This document shows positions 7,582 through 15,566 of a DNA stretch of 64,000 bases, one piece after another. Both the position numbers and the translations under genes were made by a program. Numbering within the stretch: the stretch's first letter is position 1; the number at the start of each line of letters is the position of its first letter. The stretch spans positions 221,218-285,217 of the forward strand of contig NZ_LMEC01000022.1 of the NCBI RefSeq assembly GCF_001425265.1, given 5' to 3'. The notes under the pieces are model-generated. The model was given only the letters and a program-made list of their open reading frames with translations. It made no database searches and had not been told where the DNA came from. This DNA comes from Massilia sp. Root418 (lineage in GTDB: Bacteria; Pseudomonadota; Gammaproteobacteria; Burkholderiales; Burkholderiaceae_D).

Positions 7582-8544
7582 ATGAAACCAGACATTCTCG
7601 TGTTCGCCGCCAGTCCCTCGGCCTCCGTCATGCAGCAACTCGATGCGCATTTCCAGTGCCACCACGTGTGGTCCATTCCCGCCGCCGGGCAGGACGCCTA
7701 CGTGGACAGCGTGGCCGGCCGGGTGCGCGCCATCGTCACCACCGGACCGCTGGGCGTGAGCGCGGCGCTGGCCGCGCGGCTGCCCCTGCTGGAAATCGTC
7801 AGCCTGAACAGCGTGGGCTACGACAAGGTGGACCTGGACGCGATGCGCGCGCGCGGCATTGCCGTGACCAACACGCCCGGCGTGCTGACCGACGACGTGG
7901 CCGACCTGGCGGTGCTGTTGCTGCTGTCCGCCGCGCGCCGCCTGCCCGCCATGGACCGTTATGTGCGCGAAGGCGACTGGAGCGCGCGCAAGCCGCTGGC
8001 GCCGTCGCGCAGCGTGCGCGGCAAGGTGGCGGGCATCTTCGGCTACGGCCGCATCGGCCAGGCGATTGCCGGCCGCCTGGCCGCACTGGGCATGGCGATC
8101 CGCTATTTCCAGCCGCGCCCGGTACCCGGCGCGGCAGCGCCGCGCGCCGACTCACTGCTGGCGCTGGCGCAGGACAGCGACTACCTGGTGCTGAGCGCTC
8201 CCGCCAACGCCGCCACGCGCCACGCGGTGAACGCCGCCGTGCTGGAGGCGCTGGGCCCGGAAGGCACGCTGGTGAACATCGCGCGCGGCGCGCTGGTGGA
8301 CGAGCAGGCGCTGATCGCCGCGCTGCAGGCGCGCACCCTGGGTGCGGCCGCGCTGGACGTGTTCGACAATGAGCCCGAGGTGCCGCCCGCGCTGCGCGCG
8401 CTGGAGAACGTGGTGCTCACGCCCCACATCGGCAGCCTGACGGTGGAAACGCGCCACGCCATGGGCCAGCTGGCGGTGGACAACCTGCTGGCCCACTTTG
8501 CCGGCCAGCCGCTGCTCACGCCGCTGCTGGCGCGGTCCCCCTGA
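7582..8544 (+). CDS. D-isomer 2-hydroxyacid dehydrogenase (hydroxypyruvate/glyoxylate reductase type)
   Basis: A 320-residue NAD(P)-dependent reductase. The nucleotide loop is GIFGYGRIGQAIAGRL around residues 150-166. The catalytic set is visible: Arg in NIARGALVDE, Glu in DVFDNEPEVP and His in LTPHIGS. The N-terminal catalytic half (VSLNSVGYDKVDLDAMRARG) fits GhrB-like enzymes. Likely reaction: reduction of glyoxylate or hydroxypyruvate. It follows the binding protein at 7572 with a 9-base gap. Confidence 0.88.
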   Translation: MKPDILVFAASPSASVMQQLDAHFQCHHVWSIPAAGQDAYVDSVAGRVRAIVTTGPLGVSAALAARLPLLEIVSLNSVGYDKVDLDAMRARGIAVTNTPGVLTDDVADLAVLLLLSAARRLPAMDRYVREGDWSARKPLAPSRSVRGKVAGIFGYGRIGQAIAGRLAALGMAIRYFQPRPVPGAAAPRADSLLALAQDSDYLVLSAPANAATRHAVNAAVLEALGPEGTLVNIARGALVDEQALIAALQARTLGAAALDVFDNEPEVPPALRALENVVLTPHIGSLTVETRHAMGQLAVDNLLAHFAGQPLLTPLLARSP

Positions 8545-8549
8545 GCAGT

Positions 8550-8586
8550 GTCCGGAAGCGCACACCGCCACCGTCCGCTTCCGGAC
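8550..8586. promoter_or_regulatory. GC-rich inverted repeat after the 2-hydroxyacid dehydrogenase gene
   Basis: GTCCGGAAGCG (8550-8560) and CGCTTCCGGAC (8576-8586) are perfect 11-base arms with a 15-base spacer. It starts 6 bases after the dehydrogenase stop and lies about 130 bases before the permease start. There is no T-run, so it is either a weak or Rho-assisted terminator or a regulator site. Confidence 0.45.
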
Positions 8587-8713
8587 GCGGGCGCAAGCGC
8601 TGCCGACCGCGACAGGGGCGCGACCCTGCGCCAGCCCGCATGCAGCGCGGTGCCGGCCCGTTTGGCACGGATGTTGCAAATTCCTGGCCTGGACCAACAA
8701 CTTCTCATTCATC

Positions 8714-11176
8714 ATGACACTGCGCATGACACTGCGGGACTTCCGTATCGGCTGGCGCACCTTGCTGCAAGACCCGGCCTATTCTATCGTCGTCATCGCC
8801 GGGCTGGGCGTGGGCCTGGCGGCCGCGCTGCTGCTGCTCGGGCTGGTGCACTATTCCTGGCAGTACAACCGCCACATCCCGCAGGTGGAGCAGGTCTACG
8901 TGGTCAAGCAGCGCTTCAACGCCGATCCCAAGGCCCCCTGGTTCGACCAGGCGCCCTTGCTGCTGCGCGCCAGCGCCGCCGGCACGCCAGGCGTGGAGGC
9001 AGCCACCGGCTACCTGCCCTCGCGTCCGGAAAGCATGGGCCTGACGGTGCGCATCGATGGCCAGCTACGCAAGCTCGACAGCCTGACCGTGCTGCCCGAC
9101 TTCGCCGCCATGCTGGGCCTGCAGGCAGTACAGGGCGACCTGGCCGCCGCGCTCGACCGGCCGGACGGCTTCGCCATCACCGAGGCCGCCGCGCAGCGCC
9201 TGTTCGGCACCGCCAATGCGCTGGGCAGGACCATGCTGGCCGAAGGCAAGCTGCTGCGCGTGGCGGCCGTGCTGCGCACGCCGCCGCCCAGCAGCACGGT
9301 TCCCTTTGAAACCCTGTTCGGCATCCGCAACCTGCTGGTGGAGGCGGAAGTGCGCGACGAGTTGTTGACCGGCGCGCGCGGCTGGTGGGGCAAGCTGCTG
9401 GTGCGCGTGCGGCCGGGCGCGTCCCTGCCCGCCATCACGGCGGCGCTGCAGCGCGCGGTGGACAGCAATCCCGGCCTGCAGAACCAGCCACCCGAAGTGC
9501 GCCAGCGCCTGGGCCGGCGCAAGGTGATGGACGTGGCGCTGGCGCCGCTGAAGGATGCCTATTTCGACCAGGACGTGGCGCAGAACGTCATCGCCGCGCC
9601 GGGACCGCGCGCGCATCCGGCCGCCATCGCCGGGCTGGGCGCGGTGGCGCTGCTGATCGTGGTGCTGGCGGCGGTCAACTACGTGAACCTGGCGGCGGTG
9701 CGGGTGCTGCGCCGCCAGCGCGAAGTGGCGATGCGCAAGGTGCTGGGCGCAGGCGCGCGCCAGATTGCGCTACAACTGCTGGCCGAGTCCATCCTGGTGG
9801 CCATGCTGGCCACCGTCATCGGCCTGCTGCTGGCGTGGCTGGCGCTGCCGCTGTTCTCCGGGCTGGTGAACCGCCAGCTCGACAGCGTGCTGGCGCCGGA
9901 CAACGTGGCTGCCGCGCTGCTGCTGGGCGCCGTGCTGGGCGTGCTGACCTCGGTCTATCCGGCGTGGCTGGCGCTGCGCGTGCTGCCCAGCCAGGTGCTG
10001 GCGGGCCGCGGCGACAGCGAATCGGCCGGCGCCTTGCGCACCCGGCGCGCGCTGACCGTGCTGCAGGTGGCCGCCGCCATGGGCCTGGCCAGCGTGGCCG
10101 TGGCAGTCACCTGGCAGACCTCGTACGCCATGCGCGCCTCGCCCGGCTTCGACCCGGCGCCGCTGCTGATTGTGGACCTGCCGGAGCAGGTGCGCCGCAG
10201 CGCCACCGCGCAGCGCTTCGTGGCGGCGCTGAAGGCGCAGCCGGGCGTGGCCGGGGTGGCGATTTCGGAAGACGCGGTAGGGCGCAGCAACGTGACCTGG
10301 TTCCGCGACCTGAAGCGCCCGGACGGCCGCAGCGCCGCCACGGCGATGAAGTCGGTGAGCGCCAACTTCTTCGCACAGTACCGCATCCAGCCCCTGGCCG
10401 GGCGCCTGTTCGATGCGCGCCTGGACCAGGAAGACGACCCGGTGCCGCTGGTGCTGAACGCCATCGCGGCGCGCGAGCTGGGTTTTGCCGAGCCGGCCGA
10501 CGCCATCGGCCAGACCCTGCTGTTCAAGGGCTTCGACGACAAGGTGATCCACAAGCGCGTGGTCGGCATAGCGCCCGAGCTGCGCTTCCACTCGCTGCGC
10601 GCGGCGCCGCGCGCGGTGGCCTACGAATTATGGACCGCCGGCACCACGCTCAGCGTGCGCGCAAGCGGCGGTGCGGGCGCCGCCAGCGTGGAGCCGGCGG
10701 TGCGCGCGCTGTGGCCAACATACTTCCCGGACGCTATGCTGCAGACCCGTCCGGCCGCCGACATCCTGGCCGTCAATTATGCGGACGATGAACGCATGGC
10801 GCGCCTGCTGGCACTGGCCACCGGCATTGCGCTCGCGATTGCCGCATTCGGCACCTATGTGCTGTCGGCGCATACGGTGCAGCGGCGCGCGCGCGAGATT
10901 GTGCTGCGCAAGCTGTACGGCGCGGGCCACCGCGCCATCGGCAAGCTGGTGATCAAGGAAATCGGGGTGCTGACCCTGCTGGCCGCGCTGATCGGCCTGC
11001 CGTCGGCGGCGCTGGCGATCCAGCGCTACCTGGCCGGCTACGTGGAACACGCGCCGATCGGCGGCTGGACCCTGCTGCTGGCGCTGGCGGCCACCCTGGC
11101 CGTCGCGGCAGCCGCCGTGGCCCGCCACGCATGGCTGGCCATGCGCATGAAGGCGGCGGACGCGCTGCGGACGTAA
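8714..11176 (+). CDS. ABC transporter permease, MacB/FtsX type (820 aa, no adjacent ATPase)
   Basis: Layout: TM near residues 20-40, a periplasmic MacB-like core domain, then a three-helix FtsX domain near residues 295-420 (ALLIVVLAAVNYVNLAAVRV, REVAMRKVLGAGARQIALQL). A second TM with another periplasmic domain follows, then a second FtsX domain near residues 690-815 (REIVLRKLYGAGHRAIGKLV). This duplicated layout matches putative macrolide-export or lipoprotein-export permeases such as YknZ/SalY-like proteins. No ATP-binding subunit is next to it, so it must use one encoded elsewhere or be an orphan. The start is uncertain: ATG 8714 and ATG 8726 are both possible and neither has a clear ribosome site. 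Confidence 0.8.
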   Translation: MTLRMTLRDFRIGWRTLLQDPAYSIVVIAGLGVGLAAALLLLGLVHYSWQYNRHIPQVEQVYVVKQRFNADPKAPWFDQAPLLLRASAAGTPGVEAATGYLPSRPESMGLTVRIDGQLRKLDSLTVLPDFAAMLGLQAVQGDLAAALDRPDGFAITEAAAQRLFGTANALGRTMLAEGKLLRVAAVLRTPPPSSTVPFETLFGIRNLLVEAEVRDELLTGARGWWGKLLVRVRPGASLPAITAALQRAVDSNPGLQNQPPEVRQRLGRRKVMDVALAPLKDAYFDQDVAQNVIAAPGPRAHPAAIAGLGAVALLIVVLAAVNYVNLAAVRVLRRQREVAMRKVLGAGARQIALQLLAESILVAMLATVIGLLLAWLALPLFSGLVNRQLDSVLAPDNVAAALLLGAVLGVLTSVYPAWLALRVLPSQVLAGRGDSESAGALRTRRALTVLQVAAAMGLASVAVAVTWQTSYAMRASPGFDPAPLLIVDLPEQVRRSATAQRFVAALKAQPGVAGVAISEDAVGRSNVTWFRDLKRPDGRSAATAMKSVSANFFAQYRIQPLAGRLFDARLDQEDDPVPLVLNAIAARELGFAEPADAIGQTLLFKGFDDKVIHKRVVGIAPELRFHSLRAAPRAVAYELWTAGTTLSVRASGGAGAASVEPAVRALWPTYFPDAMLQTRPAADILAVNYADDERMARLLALATGIALAIAAFGTYVLSAHTVQRRAREIVLRKLYGAGHRAIGKLVIKEIGVLTLLAALIGLPSAALAIQRYLAGYVEHAPIGGWTLLLALAATLAVAAAAVARHAWLAMRMKAADALRT

Positions 11177-11196
11177 AGGACGCTGACGAAAAAGGC

Positions 11197-11607
11197 TTAT
11201 GGCAGGGGCGGCACGGCGGCCATGTCCATGTACGCCAGTTCCCACAGGTGGCCGTCCAGGTCGGCAAAGCCGTGGCCGTACATGAAGCCCATGTCCTGCG
11301 GCTGGCGCGGCACGGTGCCGCCGGCGGCCACCGCCTTGGCCACGATGGCGTCCACCTCTTCGCGGCTCTCGCAGGACAGGCAGTTGATCACCTGGGCCGA
11401 TTCGTGCGCCGACGAGATGGGGCGGTCGATAAAGGTCTTGAAGAATTCTTCCGTCAGCAGCATGGCGTAGATGTTTTCCGAGATCACCATGCAGGCACCC
11501 TGGTCGTTGGTGAACTGCGGATTGAAGGTGTAGCCCAGGGCGGCGAAAAATTCTTTCGAGCGTGGCAGGTCTTTGACGGGCAGGTTGACGAAAATTTGCT
11601 TGTTCAT
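11197..11607 (-). CDS. VOC family protein (glyoxalase/bleomycin-resistance fold)
   Basis: A 136-residue protein: MNKQIFVNLPVKDLPRSKEFFAALGY opens the first beta-alpha-beta module, and GHGFADLDGHLWELAYMDM closes the second with the usual D-x-D-G-x-x-W-E pattern. Such lactoylglutathione-lyase-like proteins bind a metal and a small ligand; the reaction is unknown. The start at 11607 has CTGGAG upstream and is preferred over an ATG twelve codons earlier. It converges with the permease gene. Confidence 0.8.
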   Translation of the reverse strand: MNKQIFVNLPVKDLPRSKEFFAALGYTFNPQFTNDQGACMVISENIYAMLLTEEFFKTFIDRPISSAHESAQVINCLSCESREEVDAIVAKAVAAGGTVPRQPQDMGFMYGHGFADLDGHLWELAYMDMAAVPPLP

Positions 11608-11783
11608 GATATCTCCAGGTGAGGGTGAATCGGTGGTTTTCATAGGTACGACGGCTGGCGCCGCCGGAAATCGACAAAGCCTGCAAAATATTTTTTACGG
11701 ATCAACAAGGTGAGTGTTTTCCCGGCCCCGGTGCCGCGCGCCGGCCAGGCGGTTACCATGAAAAAAACACTCCGGAGGCAGCT

Positions 11784-13199
11784 TTGACCGACGCTTCGAC
11801 CCCATACTCCCGCGCCCGCCGCCACGCCCTCCTGGCCGGCCTGGCCCTCGCCACCACCGGCTGCGCGCCGCTGCGCACATCCGGGCCGCTGCCGCAGGAA
11901 CGCGTACGCGCCACGGCGCCGTTTCCCATGCCGGACATCAGCGTACCGGATTTCTCGGCCAGCAGGCGCTTTCCGATCACCGATTTCGGCGCCGACCAGG
12001 GCGACCAGCAAAAGACCAGCGCCGCCATCGCGCAGGCAATCGCGGCGGCGCATGCGGCCGGATCCGGCGTGGTGGTGGTGCCGCAAGGCGTGTGGCCCAC
12101 CGCCTGCATCCACCTCAAGAGCAATGTGAACCTGCACGTCGCCAAGGGCGCCACGCTGCTGTTCTCGGAACGCCCGCAAGACTATCTGCCCGCCGTGATG
12201 ACCAGCTGGGAAGGCCTGGGCTGCTACAACTACTCGCCGCTGGTGTATGCCTTCGAGTGCAGCAACGTGGCGATCACGGGCGAGGGGACGCTGAAGGCCA
12301 GGCTGGACGTGTGGCGGGCCTGGTATGCGCGCCCCAAGCCGCACATGGACGCGCTGGTGGCGCTGTACCACATGGCCGCCAAGGGCGTGCCGGTGGCGGA
12401 ACGCCGCATGGCCACCGGCGAAGCCAACTTGCGCCCCCATTTCGTGCAGTTCAACCGCTGCCGCAACGTGCTGGTGGAAGACGTGCGCATCATCGACAGC
12501 CCGTTCTGGGTGCTGCACCCCTACCTGTGCCGGGACGTGGTGATACGCCGCGTGCAAGTGCGCGCGCACGGCCACAACAACGACGGCGTGGACCCGGAAA
12601 TGAGCCAGAACGTCCTGGTGGAGAACTGCGTGTTCGACCAGGGCGACGACGCGATTTCCGTCAAGTCCGGCCGCGACCAGGACGCCTGGCGCATCAACGT
12701 CCCATCGCGCAACATCATCATGCGCAACTGCCGCGTGAAGAACGGCCACCAGCTGATGGCGATCGGCAGCGAGCTGTCGGGCGGGGTGGAAAACGTGTTG
12801 GTGGAAAACTGCCACTTCGATAATGCCGGCTCCGGCGCGCGCAGCACCATCAACAACATCCTGTTCGTGAAGACCAACGAGCGCCGCGGCGGCTATGTGA
12901 AGAACATCCACGTCTCCAACGTGAGCGCGACCAGGATCGCCGGCGGCGTGCTGAGCGTGGAGACGGACGTGCTGTACCAGTGGCGCGACCTGGTGCCGAC
13001 CTATGAGCGGCGCCTCACGCCCATCGAGGGCCTGCACGTGAGCAATGTGACGGTGGGGGAGGCTGCTTTCGTGTGCCGCATCCAGGGCGAGGCCGGCATG
13101 CCGGTGAAGGATGTGTCGCTGCGCGGCGTGGCCGTGGCGAAGGTGCTGGAATCCCCGGTCAAGACCGAGAACGTGCAGGGCTTCATCCACGCCGCGTGA
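11784..13199 (+). CDS. Glycoside hydrolase family 28 (polygalacturonase-like) lipoprotein
   Basis: A 471-residue right-handed beta-helix enzyme. The start is a TTG at 11784, six bases after GGAGG. The N-terminus contains SRARRHALLAGLALATTGC: a twin-arginine-like signal with a lipobox and Cys27, suggesting a Tat-exported lipoprotein. GH28 motifs are in order: NNDGVDPE, GDDAIS-K, the GH-x(3)-IGSE motif as GHQLMAIGSE, and a lysine in FVKTNERRGGYVKNI. It probably cleaves a pectin-type or related uronic polysaccharide. No other pectin gene is nearby. The short-repeat tail (FDNAGSGAR..INNILFVK) is typical of bacterial GH28. Confidence 0.85.
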   Translation: MTDASTPYSRARRHALLAGLALATTGCAPLRTSGPLPQERVRATAPFPMPDISVPDFSASRRFPITDFGADQGDQQKTSAAIAQAIAAAHAAGSGVVVVPQGVWPTACIHLKSNVNLHVAKGATLLFSERPQDYLPAVMTSWEGLGCYNYSPLVYAFECSNVAITGEGTLKARLDVWRAWYARPKPHMDALVALYHMAAKGVPVAERRMATGEANLRPHFVQFNRCRNVLVEDVRIIDSPFWVLHPYLCRDVVIRRVQVRAHGHNNDGVDPEMSQNVLVENCVFDQGDDAISVKSGRDQDAWRINVPSRNIIMRNCRVKNGHQLMAIGSELSGGVENVLVENCHFDNAGSGARSTINNILFVKTNERRGGYVKNIHVSNVSATRIAGGVLSVETDVLYQWRDLVPTYERRLTPIEGLHVSNVTVGEAAFVCRIQGEAGMPVKDVSLRGVAVAKVLESPVKTENVQGFIHAA

Positions 13200-13309
13200 A
13201 CCTTTCAACTGTGTTTGGTGCCGGTATGTTTCCCGACCGCCGGCGCCGGTAGAGCAGCCATCGAGTGGTGCTTGTAGTGGCCCGTGTTCCAAGCCGGCTT
13301 GCATGGTAG

Positions 13310-13330
13310 CGCCCGATTATGACGGGCGTT
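13310..13330 (+). terminator. Possible weak terminator after GH28 gene
   Basis: CGCCCG (13310-13315) pairs with CGGGCG (13323-13328) over a 7-base loop, followed only by TTT. It lies 110 bases after the GH28 stop, so support is weak. The region 13200-13389 otherwise shows no gene. Confidence 0.3.
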
Positions 13331-13389
13331 TGACCGCATGCTTGCGCTATTTATATCGCAAACGCTTTAATCGGATACGAAAATAGTGC

Positions 13390-13418
13390 TTGACCTCTGC
13401 CATCGGGAAGCCTATGAT
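13390..13418 (+). promoter_or_regulatory. Sigma-70 promoter of the ohr-like gene
   Basis: TTGACC (13390-13395) and TATGAT (13413-13418) are separated by exactly 17 bases, a near-consensus promoter 78 bases before the ATG at 13496. Confidence 0.7.
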
Positions 13419-13423
13419 TCATT

Positions 13424-13452
13424 CATCGCATCCGATTCAAACGAGTGCGATG
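13424..13452. promoter_or_regulatory. Inverted repeat just downstream of the ohr promoter
   Basis: CATCGCA (13424-13430) and TGCGATG (13446-13452) are perfect arms separated by 15 bases and lie over the expected transcription start. Ohr genes are commonly repressed by an OhrR/MarR protein binding at this position, but no such regulator is adjacent and the sequence does not name one. Confidence 0.4.
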
Positions 13453-13495
13453 CAAATCCACTCACACTTGATCGTCACTTTACAGAGGAAATATC

Positions 13496-13960
13496 ATGAG
13501 CAACATCACCAAAGTCCTGACCACCGGCAAAACCCGCACCACCGGCACCATCGGCAACAACGGCGCCATCTTCGCCGGCGCCCACGACGGCAAACTGGAC
13601 ATCCACCTGACCGCGCCGGGCAACCCCGCCATCGCCGAGTACAACTTTGGCGCAGTGGAAGCCCACCCAACCGCCGAGCAGCTGTTCGCCGGCGCCTGGT
13701 CGGCCTGCTACAGCGGCGCCGTGGGCATCGTGGCCAAGCAGATGAAAGTGGCCCTGCCCGCCGACACGGCAGTGGAAATCGAAGTGGACCTTGGCATGGG
13801 CGGCAGCGACTACTACATCCAGGCCCGCATCACGCTGACCGCGCGCGGCATCGATCCCGAAGTGGCGGACGCTATTGCCCACGGTGCGGACGCGATCTGC
13901 CCCTACTCGAAAGCAGTCAAAGGCAATATCGACGTGGTGCTGACCACCGTCACGGCGTAA
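13496..13960 (+). CDS. OsmC/Ohr family peroxiredoxin-like protein
   Basis: A 154-residue OsmC-fold protein with the two redox cysteines of the family: Cys71 in AGAWSACYSGAV and Cys135 in DAICPYSKAVKGNIDV. Ohr enzymes detoxify organic hydroperoxides using lipoylated partners. The canonical active-site arginine of the TGGRDG segment is not seen: the equivalent stretch reads TGTIGNNGAIFAGAHDG. AGAGGA lies before the ATG. A strong promoter and a palindrome precede it and a hairpin terminator follows. Confidence 0.82.
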   Translation: MSNITKVLTTGKTRTTGTIGNNGAIFAGAHDGKLDIHLTAPGNPAIAEYNFGAVEAHPTAEQLFAGAWSACYSGAVGIVAKQMKVALPADTAVEIEVDLGMGGSDYYIQARITLTARGIDPEVADAIAHGADAICPYSKAVKGNIDVVLTTVTA

Positions 13961-13967
13961 GGGGAAG

Positions 13968-13986
13968 GCCCGGCGCGGCCGGGCTT
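13968..13986. terminator. Hairpin between the convergent ohr and rof genes
   Basis: GCCCGGC (13968-13974) pairs with GCCGGGC (13978-13984) over a 3-base loop, flanked by AA on the left and TT on the right. It sits between two convergent stops and is probably bidirectional, though the T-tract is short. Confidence 0.5.
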
Positions 13987-14252
13987 CAGATGCCGCACTG
14001 CGGCGGGAAGTCGGCCAGCTTGTAGCCGTCGACTTCGACCAGCCGGTCCATGCGTACGGTTTCGCCGGTGCTCAGGGAAACATAGTCCGCGCCATCCCTG
14101 GCGTAGACATCCTTGATGACGGCGCTGCGCTGCTGCAGCGCACCGTCCTCGCCGGTGTAGCTGATGCCGGCTTGCTTGCGCAAGGTGGCCAGGTCCTCCA
14201 GCCGGTCGTGGAACTCGCAGCTGACGGGAATGTATTGCGGCAATGTGCTCAT
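13986..14252 (-). CDS. rof: Rho-binding antiterminator, Rof/YaeO-like
   Basis: An 88-residue protein: YIPVSCEFHDRLEDLATLRK at the N-terminus, then SAVIKDVYARDGADYVSLSTGE and VRMDRLVEVDGYKL. This matches the small Rof (YaeO) fold, which binds the primary RNA site of Rho and inhibits termination. The pattern P-V-S-C-x-F-x-D-x-L-E at the start is characteristic. AGGAA precedes the ATG. It lies 19 bases downstream of the DUF1801 gene on the same strand. Confidence 0.75.
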   Translation of the reverse strand: MSTLPQYIPVSCEFHDRLEDLATLRKQAGISYTGEDGALQQRSAVIKDVYARDGADYVSLSTGETVRMDRLVEVDGYKLADFPPQCGI

Positions 14253-14271
14253 GATGGTTCCTGCAGGATGT

Positions 14272-14628
14272 TTATCTCAGTTCCGCCAGCCTCGCCCGGA
14301 CCAGGTCAAGCACCAGCTCCCGGTCGATTTTCCAATCGACCGGGAGCTGGAAACAGTTCTTGAACACCACGAGCGGCGCCAGCCGCTCCTTGAAGTCCTG
14401 CATGACCCAGATGCTCCACGGTGAATACGTCAGGTGGCGTTTGTAGGCCGCCAGGCCGGCAACATACTGGCCCTTGCGCTGGATGACCGGCAAGTTCCAG
14501 GCGATCTTCGCTTCCAGCTCCGGGAATTCCAACAGGATCACCTCCACGATGGCGCGGATGGTCGCCGCTTTCACCGGCTCCAGCGCGGCCAGGTAATCCT
14601 CGACTGATGTGAATTTCGGCGTGCCCAT
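14272..14628 (-). CDS. DUF1801 (YdhG/frataxin-like fold) protein
   Basis: A 118-residue protein starting MGTPKFTSVEDYLAALEP. The pattern of an N-terminal helix, IAWNLPVIQRKGQYVAGLAAYKRHLTYSPW, and a C-terminal helix LVLDLVRARLAEL fits the DUF1801 family (YdhG/YjhG-like). Function is unknown; some members are described as iron-chaperone-like. The ATG at 14628 is only one base after AGGAGG, which is unusually close, so the upstream in-frame ATG at 14712 remains possible. Confidence 0.7.
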   Translation of the reverse strand: MGTPKFTSVEDYLAALEPVKAATIRAIVEVILLEFPELEAKIAWNLPVIQRKGQYVAGLAAYKRHLTYSPWSIWVMQDFKERLAPLVVFKNCFQLPVDWKIDRELVLDLVRARLAELR

Positions 14629-14750
14629 GCCTCCTTTTATCACATCGATAGCAATAAATACAACTAAGCGCGCTTCCGCACAGACCAACTCTTTGTTAGC
14701 GGGTAGCTTCATGCTATCGGGCGATTGAGCCTGCTGACTTGGAGACCATC

Positions 14751-15557
14751 ATGAACTTCCCACTAAAAACCACGCTCGCGGCCTGCACTTTGCTGCTGGG
14801 CGGACAAGCAATGGCTCAAATCACGCTCTACCAGGGCGAAGGCTGGCGCGGGCGCGCCGTCACCATTTCCAACACATCCAGGGATCTGAGCGAGGCGGGC
14901 TTCAACGACCGCGCCTCGTCGGTGGTGGTGGAACGTGGCCGCTGGGAAGTTTGTGAAGATGCCGGCTTCCGCGGCGAGTGCCGCATACTCAAGCGCGGCA
15001 ACTACGAGTCGCTGGCCGGCATGGGCTTGAACAACAGCATTTCCTCGGTGCGCCAGGTACGCGGCAACCGGCGCTTCGACAACGAGGCTCCGGCCCCCGT
15101 GCCGCAAGCCAGCTACGAATACCGCCAGCGCCCCAACGAGCGCACCTACGAGGCGCGCGTGACGTCGGTACGCGCCGTGGTGGGTCCGCCGGAACAGCGC
15201 TGCTGGGTTGAGCGCCAGCAAGTGCAAAGCCAGGACAACCGTCCCAGCACCGGCGGCATGCTGGCCGGCGCCCTCCTCGGCGGCGTGCTGGGCCACCAGG
15301 TGGGCGGCGGTTCCGGACGCGACATTGCCACCGTGGGCGGCGCGCTGGCCGGCGGCGCCATCGGCGCCAACGCGGGCCGGGGCAGCAACAGCAACAACTA
15401 CGGCCAGGACGTGCGGCGCTGCGAAAACGTGGCCAACGCCACGCCGCAGTACTGGGACGTGACCTACGAGTACCGCGGCGTGGAACACCATACCCAGCTG
15501 GCGTCCGCGCCCGGCGAATATATCCCCGTCAACCGCGACGGTGTGCCGCGCATGTGA
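14751..15557 (+). CDS. Exported beta/gamma-crystallin and glycine-zipper (17 kDa antigen type) protein
   Basis: A 268-residue protein. Signal peptide MNFPLKTTLAACTLLLGGQAMA is followed by a beta/gamma-crystallin domain near residues 24-100 (ITLYQGEGWRGRAVTIS, GRWEVCEDAGFRGECRILKRG). A linker and a glycine-zipper 2TM segment follow near residues 165-215 (GGMLAGALLGGVLGHQVGGG, GGALAGGAIGANAG). The tail YWDVTYEYRGVEHHTQLASAPG is typical of 17 kDa surface antigen homologues. It probably sits in the outer membrane or periplasm. The start at 14751 has GGAGA upstream and is preferred over a TTG four codons earlier. Confidence 0.85.
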   Translation: MNFPLKTTLAACTLLLGGQAMAQITLYQGEGWRGRAVTISNTSRDLSEAGFNDRASSVVVERGRWEVCEDAGFRGECRILKRGNYESLAGMGLNNSISSVRQVRGNRRFDNEAPAPVPQASYEYRQRPNERTYEARVTSVRAVVGPPEQRCWVERQQVQSQDNRPSTGGMLAGALLGGVLGHQVGGGSGRDIATVGGALAGGAIGANAGRGSNSNNYGQDVRRCENVANATPQYWDVTYEYRGVEHHTQLASAPGEYIPVNRDGVPRM

Positions 15558-15566
15558 CCGCTGCAC

